NCBI RefSeq assembly: GCF_014705945.2
Contig: NZ_CP061538.1
Location: 2,232,001-2,296,000, forward strand
DNA length: 64,000 nucleotides
Direction: 5' to 3'
DNA from: Rothia amarae
GTDB lineage: Bacteria; Actinomycetota; Actinomycetes; Actinomycetales; Micrococcaceae
A program made the position numbers and the translations under genes. Below, one piece after another: positions 1 through 8,230 of the stretch. The notes under the pieces are model-generated. The model was not told the origin of the DNA. It was given only the letters and a program-made list of their open reading frames with translations, and did not search any database. How positions within the stretch are numbered: the first letter of the stretch is position 1; the number at the start of each line of letters is the position of its first letter.

Positions 1-2
1 AC

Positions 3-1415
3 CTCTCCTCTAAAGTAGCGATTATTCTTGACCACTACACCGGCACCGTCAAAAATGAGCTGGGTGGCAAAGCTAAAGCTATGGTGGTTACTAACTCGCG
101 CGCAGCAGCCGTACGCTACCAACGTGCTTTTGAAAAAGCGATTCGTGAACGAGGATTGCCGCTACACACACTGGTTGCTTTTTCCGGTGAGCTCCCTGAC
201 CCAGATGTAGAAACTCTTCCCGGTGGCGAAACACCCACTGTTACTGAGAGCTCCATGAACCCGCAACTTCACGGACGAGACCTCGCAGAAGTTTTCGCCC
301 AGGAAGACCAGCATATTCTGATTGTGGCAAACAAGTACCAAACTGGTTTTGATCAGCCACTGCTCGTGGCCATGTATGTTGATAAAAAGCTCTCTGGCAT
401 CACAGCGGTTCAAACTCTTTCTCGCCTCAATCGCCGCGCCGCTGGCAAAGACAACACCTACGTTTTAGACTTCGTCAATGATCCTCAGAAGATTCTGCAG
501 AGCTTCAGCGAATACTATACCGAGGCAGAAATTCGCCAAGAATCTGACCTTGAGCTCATTTCCAAGCAAGTTTCAAAACTGGATACTGAAGGCATCTACA
601 CCGTCGAGGATGTAAAGCAATTCTGGGAAAAATGGTCAGCATCAAATGTACGCCAGGCGAATTTCGATTCCCTGCTCCGACAACCCGCAGAACGTTTCGC
701 CATTCGATGGAGCAACGCTCGCGAAGACGGCAACAAAGCAGAATTAGATAACCTCACCGACTTCCGCTTCACACTCACGCAGTACGTAAAAACATATGCT
801 TTTTTCGCCCAAATCTTTGATTTTAATGACCCATACTACGAGGAACTAGCCGCTTTCGCTGACCTTCTCAGCAGAAGATTACGCAAGTTCACACTCGATG
901 AGCCGAACCCTGAACAAGTAGATGTGGACGACGTCGTCCTCACTCACTTCCGCCTAGAAAAGATTCGAGAAGAAGACCTCAGGCTCTCCGAGGGAGAAGC
1001 TAGCGGACTCACGGGAATTACCGAAGCTGGCATGGCACAGGTGCGAGAACGGGAGCGCAAAAAGAAATCTGTAGTCATCGAAAAGATTAACGAGTACTTT
1101 CAGGGGCTCGATTTAGGCGACGAATTTAAGGTGGGATTCGTGTCCACCATGGTTGCCGAAATCGCGAAGGACTCCCGGTTGCAGTCCACGGCCAGATCTA
1201 ACACCAAGGTTGATTTCCAATACTCCCCCGGCGTGCGCACAGCTATTGAAGATAAGCTTTGGGAGTACGAAGAGGGCACCGATGAAGTAGTGAAATACGC
1301 CCGCAACTTACCTGTTCAAGATTTACTCAAGCTCTTCTTAGAGCTAGGACTCTATGAGCGGCTGATAGAAGGGGATACAAGCTCCGAAGATACGGCAAGC
1401 TTACGAATCGTCTAG
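3..1415 (+). CDS. hsdR: Type I restriction enzyme R subunit, C-terminal part (partial)
   Basis: The reading frame is open from the window edge, so the 5' end with the nuclease and first helicase motifs lies outside. What is seen is the second RecA-like motor domain of an SF2 translocase (AMVVTNSR, then GFDQPLLVAMYVDK and QTLSRLNRR, the arginine-finger motif VI) followed by a long charged helical C-terminus of the kind that docks HsdR on the HsdM/HsdS core. In the family this subunit drives ATP-dependent DNA translocation and cleavage of unmodified DNA. hsdM and hsdS should lie to the left. The family call is firm; completeness cannot be judged. Confidence 0.88.
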   Translation, partial: LSSKVAIILDHYTGTVKNELGGKAKAMVVTNSRAAAVRYQRAFEKAIRERGLPLHTLVAFSGELPDPDVETLPGGETPTVTESSMNPQLHGRDLAEVFAQEDQHILIVANKYQTGFDQPLLVAMYVDKKLSGITAVQTLSRLNRRAAGKDNTYVLDFVNDPQKILQSFSEYYTEAEIRQESDLELISKQVSKLDTEGIYTVEDVKQFWEKWSASNVRQANFDSLLRQPAERFAIRWSNAREDGNKAELDNLTDFRFTLTQYVKTYAFFAQIFDFNDPYYEELAAFADLLSRRLRKFTLDEPNPEQVDVDDVVLTHFRLEKIREEDLRLSEGEASGLTGITEAGMAQVRERERKKKSVVIEKINEYFQGLDLGDEFKVGFVSTMVAEIAKDSRLQSTARSNTKVDFQYSPGVRTAIEDKLWEYEEGTDEVVKYARNLPVQDLLKLFLELGLYERLIEGDTSSEDTASLRIV

Positions 1416-1449
1416 CTGAATTCGGCGGCTGATAACTCTCTGCCCTTAT

Positions 1450-1509
1450 GTACACAAAAAGCGTTGAATGCTCATCTTGTTCGGTGAGCATTCAACGGTT
1501 TGAGTGTAC
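1450..1509. terminator. Long stem-loop, GTACA-arm family copy 1
   Basis: Outer arms GTACAC/GTGTAC enclose a perfect 13-bp stem (CGTTGAATGCTCA with its complement) and a 10-base loop; a TTTT run follows on the plus strand. It sits between the hsdR stop and the convergent MATE relic, as a bidirectional terminator would. It is related in sequence to the stem-loop at 2937-2996. Confidence 0.75.
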
Positions 1510-1532
1510 TTTTGGGTCAGCTTGCCGCCGTC

Positions 1533-1886
1533 CTACAGTGCAGGCTGCATTTCGGCAGGCTCTGCCGCCTTGCCCGCTGCTTGGAACCAGACCATGAACA
1601 GCATGGTCAAACCATTGAAGAGCACTGAAATCAGCATGGCGGTCATCATCTGATCGCCGCGATCCAGCAGAGCTTCGCCGCCGATGAGCAACAAAGCCTG
1701 GTCGCGGAAGACGAAGACCAGCACGCCGAAGACCAGCGAGATACCGGTAATCATCAGTGCTGCCGTGCGGATGGAATCACTGATTCGTTCCTGGTTACGA
1801 GCGCCCACCGAGTAGGCAAACAGCGACATGCCGCCGAGGGTAACACCCATCGAAATCATTTCGGGAAGCATCACAATGCAACGCAT
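1533..1886 (-). pseudogene. MATE-family efflux transporter fragment
   Basis: A 117-codon frame carries a recognisable middle piece of a MATE multidrug/Na+ antiporter: a helix with LPEMISMGVTLGG, then YSVGARNQERI, two further hydrophobic segments and FQAAGKA. Full MATE proteins have about 450 residues and 12 helices. Here both ends are missing: nothing MATE-like is found upstream in frame, and the tail (AEPAEMQPAL) departs from the family right after the FQAAGKA motif. It is therefore a relic and unlikely to transport anything. Confidence 0.7.
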
Positions 1887-2021
1887 CTGGTGTACGGAAT
1901 ATCCACTGCTCCGGAACCTATGACACGCACCCTCTGTGGATTACTGCATCTAGTGCTACTTATCCACATATAGCGACTCTCTCCTGCCCACAGATGTAAG
2001 CAATAGACGAGAATAAAAAGG

Positions 2022-2954
2022 ATGCGAACTATAGAAGACTTAGGAAAGCTCCTTCTCACAAAAGACTGCCTTATACGTCAAGGCTATACAGATTACGGAC
2101 TCCGCACGGCCATCCGGCAAGGGCATATTACTCGTCTACGACAAGGAGTATATATAGGAACGCAAAATTTACAGCAGATCTCCGCCTGGGAACGTTATCC
2201 TCTCCAGATCCTTGCGCAATTCAAGAGTGCTCCGTCCACTGTTTTCTCGCATCAATCAGCAGCAGTTTTGCACGGCCTCGCCCTCATCAGAGTGAACCAG
2301 CAGAAAATACACCTTTACTGCAAGCCAAGTTCACGTGGGTATTCACCGGAGACTACTCGCCACGCTCTATTGCAAGAAAGCACTCCTTACGCAGTGACTC
2401 CCGTGGGCGCAATAACAACCGATATCCCCACGCTTCTCTTGGACTGCGCACGAACTTTACCCTTTGAGGAAGCAGTAGTTATAGCCGATTCGGCTCTTTA
2501 TGCTCAAAAGATTTCTCTTGCTGAACTCTATATTTTGCTTCGTTCCTTTCAAGGCAGAGGAGCAGCCAAAGCATACAAGGTGGCAGAAAATCTCAGCTAC
2601 TTATCTGAATCTCCCGGTGAGACTCTCACGCGTATGCGTCTTTCAGAATTGGGCATACGATTTCGCCAGCAAGAACCCGTGGTGCTAGGCAGCAAAACCT
2701 ATCGAGGCGATTTCTACTTGATTGATTTTGATTGTTTTGTGGAATTTGATGGAAACATGAAATATAGCGATTTTGGCTCACCTGAAGTAGCTATAGCGAG
2801 CGAACACGCTCGAGAAAGACAGTTTCTCAATTCAGGAGCAAGGATTTTTCGTACCGATTGGAGCGAGGTCTTTTCTCATCCTGAACGGTTTGAGAACAGG
2901 TTGAAGGTCTTCCTCCGAAAGATTTCTGAGCCCAACGTACATAAAAAGCGGTGA
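2022..2954 (+). CDS. AbiEi-like winged-helix protein with C-terminal nuclease-fold domain
   Basis: The N-terminal 60 or so residues (LIRQGYTDYGLRTAIRQG, then ITRLRQGVYIG) match the winged-helix module of AbiEi-type antitoxins. The middle resembles the family's second antitoxin domain, and the C-terminal third (RGDFYLIDFDCFVEFDGNMKY, E/D-rich strands, ending ARIFRTDWSEVF) looks like the DUF559/Vsr-type restriction-endonuclease fold often fused in actinobacteria. No AbiEii-type nucleotidyltransferase partner lies next to it, so a toxin-antitoxin role is not supported here. It lies just beyond hsdR, so a defence context is plausible. An AAAAGG stretch touches the ATG, too close for a normal ribosome site. 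The exact function is unknown. Confidence 0.7.
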   Translation: MRTIEDLGKLLLTKDCLIRQGYTDYGLRTAIRQGHITRLRQGVYIGTQNLQQISAWERYPLQILAQFKSAPSTVFSHQSAAVLHGLALIRVNQQKIHLYCKPSSRGYSPETTRHALLQESTPYAVTPVGAITTDIPTLLLDCARTLPFEEAVVIADSALYAQKISLAELYILLRSFQGRGAAKAYKVAENLSYLSESPGETLTRMRLSELGIRFRQQEPVVLGSKTYRGDFYLIDFDCFVEFDGNMKYSDFGSPEVAIASEHARERQFLNSGARIFRTDWSEVFSHPERFENRLKVFLRKISEPNVHKKR

Positions 2955-2996
2955 ATGCTCACCTTTTTCAATGAACATTCACCGCTTTGGCTGTAC
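2937..2996. terminator. Long stem-loop, GTACA-arm family copy 2
   Basis: Arms GTACA/TGTAC enclose a long stem built on AAAGCGGTGAATG and CATTCACCGCTTT, with TTTT on the plus strand. It overlaps the end of the AbiEi-like gene and separates it from the convergent alpha-glucosidase gene. It shares arms and stem sequence with 1450-1509. Confidence 0.75.
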
Positions 2997-3011
2997 TTTT
3001 CCTTTAGTCAG

Positions 3012-4706
3012 CTAGCTCTTAAACCACAGGGTTGCCGAGCCAGGCACGTTCTCGCCGTCGAACTCGGCTGAGCCCAGCACGAACCGTGCGCCTCGCACAG
3101 CTTCGGGGAGGACGACGGCGTCCTGCCCAAAGTTGGTCACGCACACCCAGCCGTTGGGGCGGATAAAGGCCAGTAATGAATCCGAACCGGTCTCGAGCCA
3201 TTCCAACTTCTCTTCGCTTTGAAGTTCACGCCGAGCCTTCAGTGCAGCGCGGTAAAGATTCAAAGTAGATGAAGAATCTGCTTCTTCTACCTCGACCGAG
3301 TAATCAGCAAACCACGTTGGCTGAGGCAAGTGCGCTCCTGCTGGACCAAACCCCAAAGATTCTCCGGTGCGTGTCCAGGGCAGGGGCACGCGGCAACCGT
3401 CGCGACCCACATTGACTCCCGGCGAACGGAAGAACGTGGGGTCTTGGCGGTCAGCATCAGGGATCTGACCAGCCTCGTGCAAGCCGAGTTCCTCACCCTG
3501 GTAGAGATACGCCGAACCGGGCAGCGCCAGCTCAAACAAGGTTGCCGCACGGGCGCGGCTCTCCCCCAGCTCACGATTAAGCTGGTCGTCGGGGGCACCG
3601 GCAAGAAGCCAAGCGCGGGCAATCTCTTCATTGGTCTTCTCGGTCGAAAGCGGCAAGCCATAACGAGTAGCATGGCGAACGACGTCGTGATTAGAAAGCA
3701 CCCAGGTACTCGACGAACCTGACTTCGCCGAAAGTTCCAGATTCTGCGCAACAATCTTCTTGAACTCTCCGGCCTCAAAACGAGCGGTGAGCAAATCAAA
3801 GTTGAAGGCCTGCCCTAGACCATCGGGGCTGGCATAGGCGGGAACCCTCTCGCTTTCTACCCATGCTTCGGCGACGGCGGTGCGCGGCGGGTTGTATTCA
3901 TTGAAGACCTCACGCCATTCGCGGTAAATCTTCTTGGTTTCATCGCGATCCCAAATAGGGTGATTGCCGTCTGATTTGGGAATAGTCTGGAGCTGAGCCT
4001 CAGTGGGGAGGTCTTCATTCTTCTCTGCTAAATCTTTGGTGAGCGCGTGTGCAACGTCGATACGGAACCCGTCCACCCCACGATCGGACCAGAAACGCAG
4101 AGTCTTCTTGAAGTCCTCGTGAACCTCGGGGTTCTTCCAGTTCAAATCAGGCTGCTCGGGTGCAAAGAGGTGCAGGTACCACTGACCATCTTCAACCTGC
4201 TCCCATGCCGGACCGCCGAAAATTGCCACCCAGTCAGAAGGGGGTAGCTCGCCGTTTTCGCCGCTACCTTCGCGGAAGATATAACGGTCTCGCTCTGCTG
4301 AACCGCGGCCAGCCTTCAGCGCCGCCTGGAACCATTCGTGCTGGTCAGAGGTATGATTGGGAACGATATCAACCACAATTTTAATGCCAGCTTCTTTCAG
4401 TGCCACCGCCATCTCATCAAAATCTGCCAGGGTGCCGATTTTGGGGTCAACATCGCGGTAGTTCGCGACGTCGTACCCGCCATCTGCTAGTTCCGAGGGA
4501 TAGAACGGGGAAAGCCAGACGGCGTCAACCCCCAGCTCTTTCAGGTAAGGAACGCGGGAGGTGATGCCCTTCAAATCACCGATGGTGTTGCCGTCTTGAT
4601 CGGCAAAAGAGCGGGGATAAATTTGGTAGACAACCGCCTGCCGCCACCAATCGGGGTCAATTCCCACAGGGCCCGCAAAATTTTCGCCGTTGAAATTCTC
4701 AGCCAT
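3012..4706 (-). CDS. Alpha-glucosidase, glycoside hydrolase family 13
   Basis: A 564-residue GH13 enzyme of the oligo-1,6-glucosidase/alpha-glucosidase group, hydrolysing terminal alpha-glucosidic bonds of malto- or isomalto-oligosaccharides in the cytoplasm (no signal peptide). The conserved regions are all present: DIVPNHTS (region I), GFRIDVA with nucleophile Asp217, VAEAW with acid/base Glu280, and SNHDVVRH with the third acid Asp341. The ATG has GGAG seven bases upstream. It stands alone, convergent with the AbiEi-like gene and divergent from the histidine kinase across about 85 bp. Substrate (maltose, isomaltose, sucrose or trehalose) cannot be settled from motifs alone. Confidence 0.9.
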   Translation of the reverse strand: MAENFNGENFAGPVGIDPDWWRQAVVYQIYPRSFADQDGNTIGDLKGITSRVPYLKELGVDAVWLSPFYPSELADGGYDVANYRDVDPKIGTLADFDEMAVALKEAGIKIVVDIVPNHTSDQHEWFQAALKAGRGSAERDRYIFREGSGENGELPPSDWVAIFGGPAWEQVEDGQWYLHLFAPEQPDLNWKNPEVHEDFKKTLRFWSDRGVDGFRIDVAHALTKDLAEKNEDLPTEAQLQTIPKSDGNHPIWDRDETKKIYREWREVFNEYNPPRTAVAEAWVESERVPAYASPDGLGQAFNFDLLTARFEAGEFKKIVAQNLELSAKSGSSSTWVLSNHDVVRHATRYGLPLSTEKTNEEIARAWLLAGAPDDQLNRELGESRARAATLFELALPGSAYLYQGEELGLHEAGQIPDADRQDPTFFRSPGVNVGRDGCRVPLPWTRTGESLGFGPAGAHLPQPTWFADYSVEVEEADSSSTLNLYRAALKARRELQSEEKLEWLETGSDSLLAFIRPNGWVCVTNFGQDAVVLPEAVRGARFVLGSAEFDGENVPGSATLWFKS

Positions 4707-4792
4707 GATTCTCCAATCAATAGGTTTTCTTTAACGCTATCGAAGTGGTGTGGGTAACTGAAGCTTTCTGAAATCGGTGAGTTTTCCAAAAA

Positions 4793-6034
4793 TTGAAAAT
4801 AAATTCCACCTATAATTTTTCTGTGGTGAATCTTTCTCCCTACGCGCAGAGGGCGCGCCGGTTCCTTCTCTCAGACACAGCGTTAAGAATCTCAGCATTC
4901 CTTGTGGGAATCATTATTTGTCTATCTGACTATGTGGATGGGTTATTCGATCATCAGGACACGCAAAGCATCTTTTTTCTGTCGCTTGCTTACGCACCTC
5001 TGGTTGCGGTTGCCCTTAATACTTATACAGGGGTGGGCGTCTGGTTTCTCGTGTGGTTTATCGTGGGAATGAATCCTACTGGTGAATCTATGAATCAGGT
5101 AAGTCTGGTGTTGCCAGCGACTCTCAGCAGCGGACTCATCGTCTACTTTTTACCGTGGCGTCAAGCCCTGTGGTACTCCATGATGACTTTACTCATGCTA
5201 GCTTTCACTCCCTTTTTGATTCCGCCGTTTGATTCGGCGGTTCATCTAGTAGCTACCATCGGGGTGTTGCTTGCTCTGATTAGCGGACTACTCATTAATT
5301 GGTTCAAACAGACCACCCTTCAAACCCGGTCGGAGCTTCTGCTAAGCCAGGCATATCAGGAGCAGGTTCGCCAAGAAGAACGCATCAAACTTGCCCACGA
5401 GCTGCACGATATCGTGGCACACGAAATCACGCTGATTGCTATGCAGGCGCAACGCGCCAGGTATCTTAAAACCCCCGAACAAACGGAGATGATTTTAGAG
5501 AGTATTGACAAGTCTGCTCAACAGACGCTGCAAGATTTACGCAGCGTCGTCTCTTTGTTAAAAAATCACGGCGCGGCAGTTGAAGAACCGCTTCTTCACT
5601 CCGAGGATCTTTTAGAGATCGGTGATCTTTCGGGTGAAACCACCGATGCTGAATCTTTAACGAACGATTTACACCGAATTGCTAAAGCACTGAGAGAACT
5701 CGGGTTTTCCGTGGACCTAGATATATCCGGGGACATCCGGGAGATCCCTCGCGCCATACGCCAAGCCTTACGCCGAACCGCCCGAGAGATGGCAACCAAT
5801 GTGTTTAAACACGGCGACCCTCGGGTGCTGGTCAGAATATATCTGCGGATAAATAATCAAGGATTTAGTCTCAAAACAATCAACGGAATCAGTCACGAGA
5901 AATCGACCATAGGGTCTACTCAAACCGGTTTAGAGGCGATGAAAACAAGGTGCAATTCATTAGGCGGAAAATTAGAGATCGCAGAGGATAATAAGTTGTG
6001 GATTATCGAGGCAATTTATCCTTTGCACCGGTAA
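4793..6034 (+). CDS. NarL-type sensor histidine kinase
   Basis: Membrane sensor of 413 residues with about five or six helices in the first 170 residues and no clear extracellular domain. A HisKA_3 dimerisation domain follows, with phospho-acceptor His205 in LAHELHDIVAHE, then an HATPase domain with the N box REMATNVFKHG and a late TGLEAM motif. The usual DxGxG box is weak (TINGIS region), which is odd. The start is TTG with GGTGAG about 11 bases upstream; GTG codons at 4823 or 4826 are alternatives. The cognate response regulator follows 85 bp downstream. Signal unknown. Confidence 0.85.
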   Translation: MKINSTYNFSVVNLSPYAQRARRFLLSDTALRISAFLVGIIICLSDYVDGLFDHQDTQSIFFLSLAYAPLVAVALNTYTGVGVWFLVWFIVGMNPTGESMNQVSLVLPATLSSGLIVYFLPWRQALWYSMMTLLMLAFTPFLIPPFDSAVHLVATIGVLLALISGLLINWFKQTTLQTRSELLLSQAYQEQVRQEERIKLAHELHDIVAHEITLIAMQAQRARYLKTPEQTEMILESIDKSAQQTLQDLRSVVSLLKNHGAAVEEPLLHSEDLLEIGDLSGETTDAESLTNDLHRIAKALRELGFSVDLDISGDIREIPRAIRQALRRTAREMATNVFKHGDPRVLVRIYLRINNQGFSLKTINGISHEKSTIGSTQTGLEAMKTRCNSLGGKLEIAEDNKLWIIEAIYPLHR

Positions 6035-6119
6035 ATTTTCAAGGTATGCCAGTTGCCTTGAATATAAAATGGCGAGCTCGAAAACGGTGCATTAAATCTA
6101 ACAGGGGAAAGAACAATCA

Positions 6120-6782
6120 ATGATAAAAGTCCTGATAGCAGATGATGAAGCCATCATGCGTGAAATTATTAACGATTATCTCGCCCATGAAAAGAATATT
6201 TCGGTAGTGGGAGAAGCCCGCGATGGGCAATCTGCTATCGTACAGGCGCGCGGTCTACGCCCCGATGTCGTCCTGATGGATATGCAGATGCCGGGAATTG
6301 ACGGTGTGGAAGCTACTTCGATTATCCATCAGGAGTTACCCGACGTGCGCATCCTGGGGTTATCAACCTTCGCAACTGACCGGTATGTGGTGAACCTACT
6401 TCACGCGGGAGCATCCGGATATCTGGTAAAAAGTTCCTCCCCCGAAGAAATCGTTTCTGCCCTTCATACAGTGGTGGACGGCGGTTCGGTACTCTCTGCA
6501 GAAGTCACCCGCCATGTGGTTCACACACTCAAAGAAAATGGACCGGCATCCCCACAAAATGTTTCCCCCTACAAAGATCTTTTAACAGACAAAGAACTCG
6601 AGGTTATTAAATTACTCGCGCAAGGTCTCAACAATAAAGAAATGGCGGAGCAACTTTTTATTACGGAATCCACCGTAAAAGCGCGCTTTGTAAAGATTAT
6701 GGAGAAAATGCAGGTGCGGGATCGTGTGCAAATTCTAATCAAAGCAATTGAGCACCATATCGTGGATGTAGGAAATTTCTAG
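6120..6782 (+). CDS. LuxR/NarL-family response regulator
   Basis: Receiver domain (residues 1-120) with acid pocket Asp8-Asp9, phospho-acceptor Asp54 in LMDMQMPG, switch Ser/Thr in LGLSTF and a conserved Lys in GYLVKS. The C-terminal LuxR helix-turn-helix follows (LTDKELEVIKLLAQGLNNKEMAEQL). AGGGGAAAG lies about ten bases upstream of the ATG. It pairs with the kinase upstream. Targets are unknown; members of this pair type often control nearby transporters or stress genes, but no such gene is adjacent. Confidence 0.9.
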   Translation: MIKVLIADDEAIMREIINDYLAHEKNISVVGEARDGQSAIVQARGLRPDVVLMDMQMPGIDGVEATSIIHQELPDVRILGLSTFATDRYVVNLLHAGASGYLVKSSSPEEIVSALHTVVDGGSVLSAEVTRHVVHTLKENGPASPQNVSPYKDLLTDKELEVIKLLAQGLNNKEMAEQLFITESTVKARFVKIMEKMQVRDRVQILIKAIEHHIVDVGNF

Positions 6783-7181
6783 GTTTTTCTCCCTGAAATT
6801 TATCCACCCAGAAATAGAAAAGAAGACCCGCACGCTTTGATTACCTCAGCTAGGGCTAGTATCAACGCCCATAGAGGTTTTATGCGTTGATAAGCTCACC
6901 AGGGAAAGCGGCTGAAATAATCGCCGATTAAGGGGCAGTGTGCAAGTATAGGGGTCCCTGCTTCACGGTGTCCTTGAATCGGTTGAAATTCTGGATGATA
7001 TGCGGGTCTTCTTCGCTATTTATTTATCAGGTGAAGGGGAAACAGCCGTCATTTCATGAGAAGTTATCCCTGCTCGACCTCATGCATCATCGATCAGTGA
7101 ATTATCATCTGGCTAGAATGAAATTCTGGCTTGAAAACTCTCCTTCATCTCTCACTCTAAAAGAGAGAAAGCGATTTCTTT
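6783..7181. other. Intergenic stretch without a convincing gene
   Basis: About 400 bases, richer in A+T than its neighbours. It holds a modest hairpin (TATCAACGC at 6860-6868 paired with GCGTTGATA at 6884-6892) that could end the two-component operon. The open frame at 6938-7216 on the plus strand has unusual composition, overlaps the convergent PAP2 gene and resembles nothing known, so it was not called. Confidence 0.4.
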
Positions 7182-7937
7182 TTATACTTTTGTATAGATT
7201 GTTGGGCTCTGTTTGACCAACCCAGCAGGAAAAATCGCGTAGACCAAGCAGGCAGTGGTGGTTCCTAACGTGAGCCCGGCAAGTACGTCGCTGCCCCAGT
7301 GCACTCCCACGTAAAGGCGTGAACAGGCAACCGCGAGCATTAATAGCCCAAGAAGTATGCCTAAGATCCAACGAGCACGCCGGTTCAATACCACATAGCA
7401 TGCCAGAAAAATGGAGACGCACAGTGCGGCAATTCCGGTCGAGTGGCCGGAGGGGAAAGAGAACGTGGTTTCGTGAACGAGACGGTCTACCAGCGGTGGG
7501 CGTTGGCGGTCGAGAATATTTTTGACCAGAACCATAGCGCCCGAAGAGAGCAACATCGTCAGCCCGATAGTCACCAAGGGCAGCCAGGAGCGCCGCCACA
7601 AACCAATAATCACAATGGCAACGACTGCGTAGGCCCAGTCTGGCAAGGTGTTGAATCCGGAGGTGAAAATTTCTATCGGTTTATTCGCCCAGCTCTCTCG
7701 TTCGGTGACAAAGAGGTTCCAGATGAAGCTATCCACGGCGTTTTGGGGGTTGCGAACATTGACCAAAAGCAAGCCGAGAAACAGAAGGAGACCGCCTACG
7801 GTAGCGCCGAGTAACCGCACCCGATGGTACTGGGTGATCAACGCAAGACGTGCCTGTGCGTCGTCCATCGTCTGCACATATTCGCGGGTGGAGGTTCGCG
7901 CCTCATGAGTATCTTTTCGTGGGGAGAGTGAGCTCAC
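7182..7937 (-). CDS. PAP2-family membrane phosphatase
   Basis: Integral membrane phosphatase of the PAP2/type-2 phosphatidic acid phosphatase family. The tripartite active site is complete: KNILDRQRPP, SFPSGHS and SRLYVGVHWGSD, with about six helices. Such enzymes act on undecaprenyl pyrophosphate or other lipid phosphates at the outer face of the membrane. The GTG at 7937 is preferred over TTG 7940 because AAGG lies seven bases before it. The DedA relic lies just upstream on the same strand; DedA and PAP2 domains often act together in lipid-phosphate handling. Confidence 0.88.
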   Translation of the reverse strand: MSSLSPRKDTHEARTSTREYVQTMDDAQARLALITQYHRVRLLGATVGGLLLFLGLLLVNVRNPQNAVDSFIWNLFVTERESWANKPIEIFTSGFNTLPDWAYAVVAIVIIGLWRRSWLPLVTIGLTMLLSSGAMVLVKNILDRQRPPLVDRLVHETTFSFPSGHSTGIAALCVSIFLACYVVLNRRARWILGILLGLLMLAVACSRLYVGVHWGSDVLAGLTLGTTTACLVYAIFPAGLVKQSPTIYTKV

Positions 7938-7952
7938 CAAATGACCTTTCTA

Positions 7953-8204
7953 CTAGACCATTTTTTTCGCCGCGAAAAACTGAAGAACCACAGGAACCAA
8001 CGAGACTGCAATGATTCCAAGAACGATGAGGTCCACATGGTCACGGATAAAGCTGATTTCACCCAGGAAGTGGCCGGCGATAGGTAATAGCGTACCCCAG
8101 GCAAGAGCGCCTATAAGATTCCAGCGTATAAAGGTGGCGCGAGGCATCTCGTTGATGCCTGCAAGCACAGGCACCACGGTGCGAATCAGCGGCGTCGTCC
8201 TCAA
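7953..8204 (-). pseudogene. DedA-family membrane protein, C-terminal remnant
   Basis: The frame encodes only the last third of a DedA/SNARE-associated protein: TPLIRTVVPVLAGINEMP, then WNLIGALAWG and a terminal hydrophobic helix. Complete DedA proteins have about 200 residues and begin with further helices that are absent here. In-frame stops (TAG, TGA) stand immediately before the fragment, so it cannot be translated as part of a normal DedA protein. Its left end is fused to the first codons of another gene (8191-8220). Confidence 0.8.
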
Positions 8205-8220
8205 TCACTAAAACTTTCAT
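8191..8220 (-). pseudogene. First codons of a lost response regulator
   Basis: Ten bases after the aminopeptidase stop codon, an ATG opens the frame MKVLVIEDDA, the hallmark N-terminus of an OmpR-type response regulator with its acidic pocket. The frame then runs straight into DedA sequence read out of frame. The rest of the regulator and the start of DedA are missing. This looks like a deletion junction. Confidence 0.65.
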
Positions 8221-8230
8221 GCCGACACCG

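Noticed and set aside
2022-2954. Complete AbiE toxin-antitoxin pair
   Set aside because: Only the AbiEi-like half is present; the next genes are a glycosidase and a histidine kinase, not a nucleotidyltransferase toxin.
6938-7216. 92-codon plus-strand frame after the two-component pair
   Set aside because: No ribosome site, odd composition, overlaps the PAP2 gene end and has no recognisable similarity.
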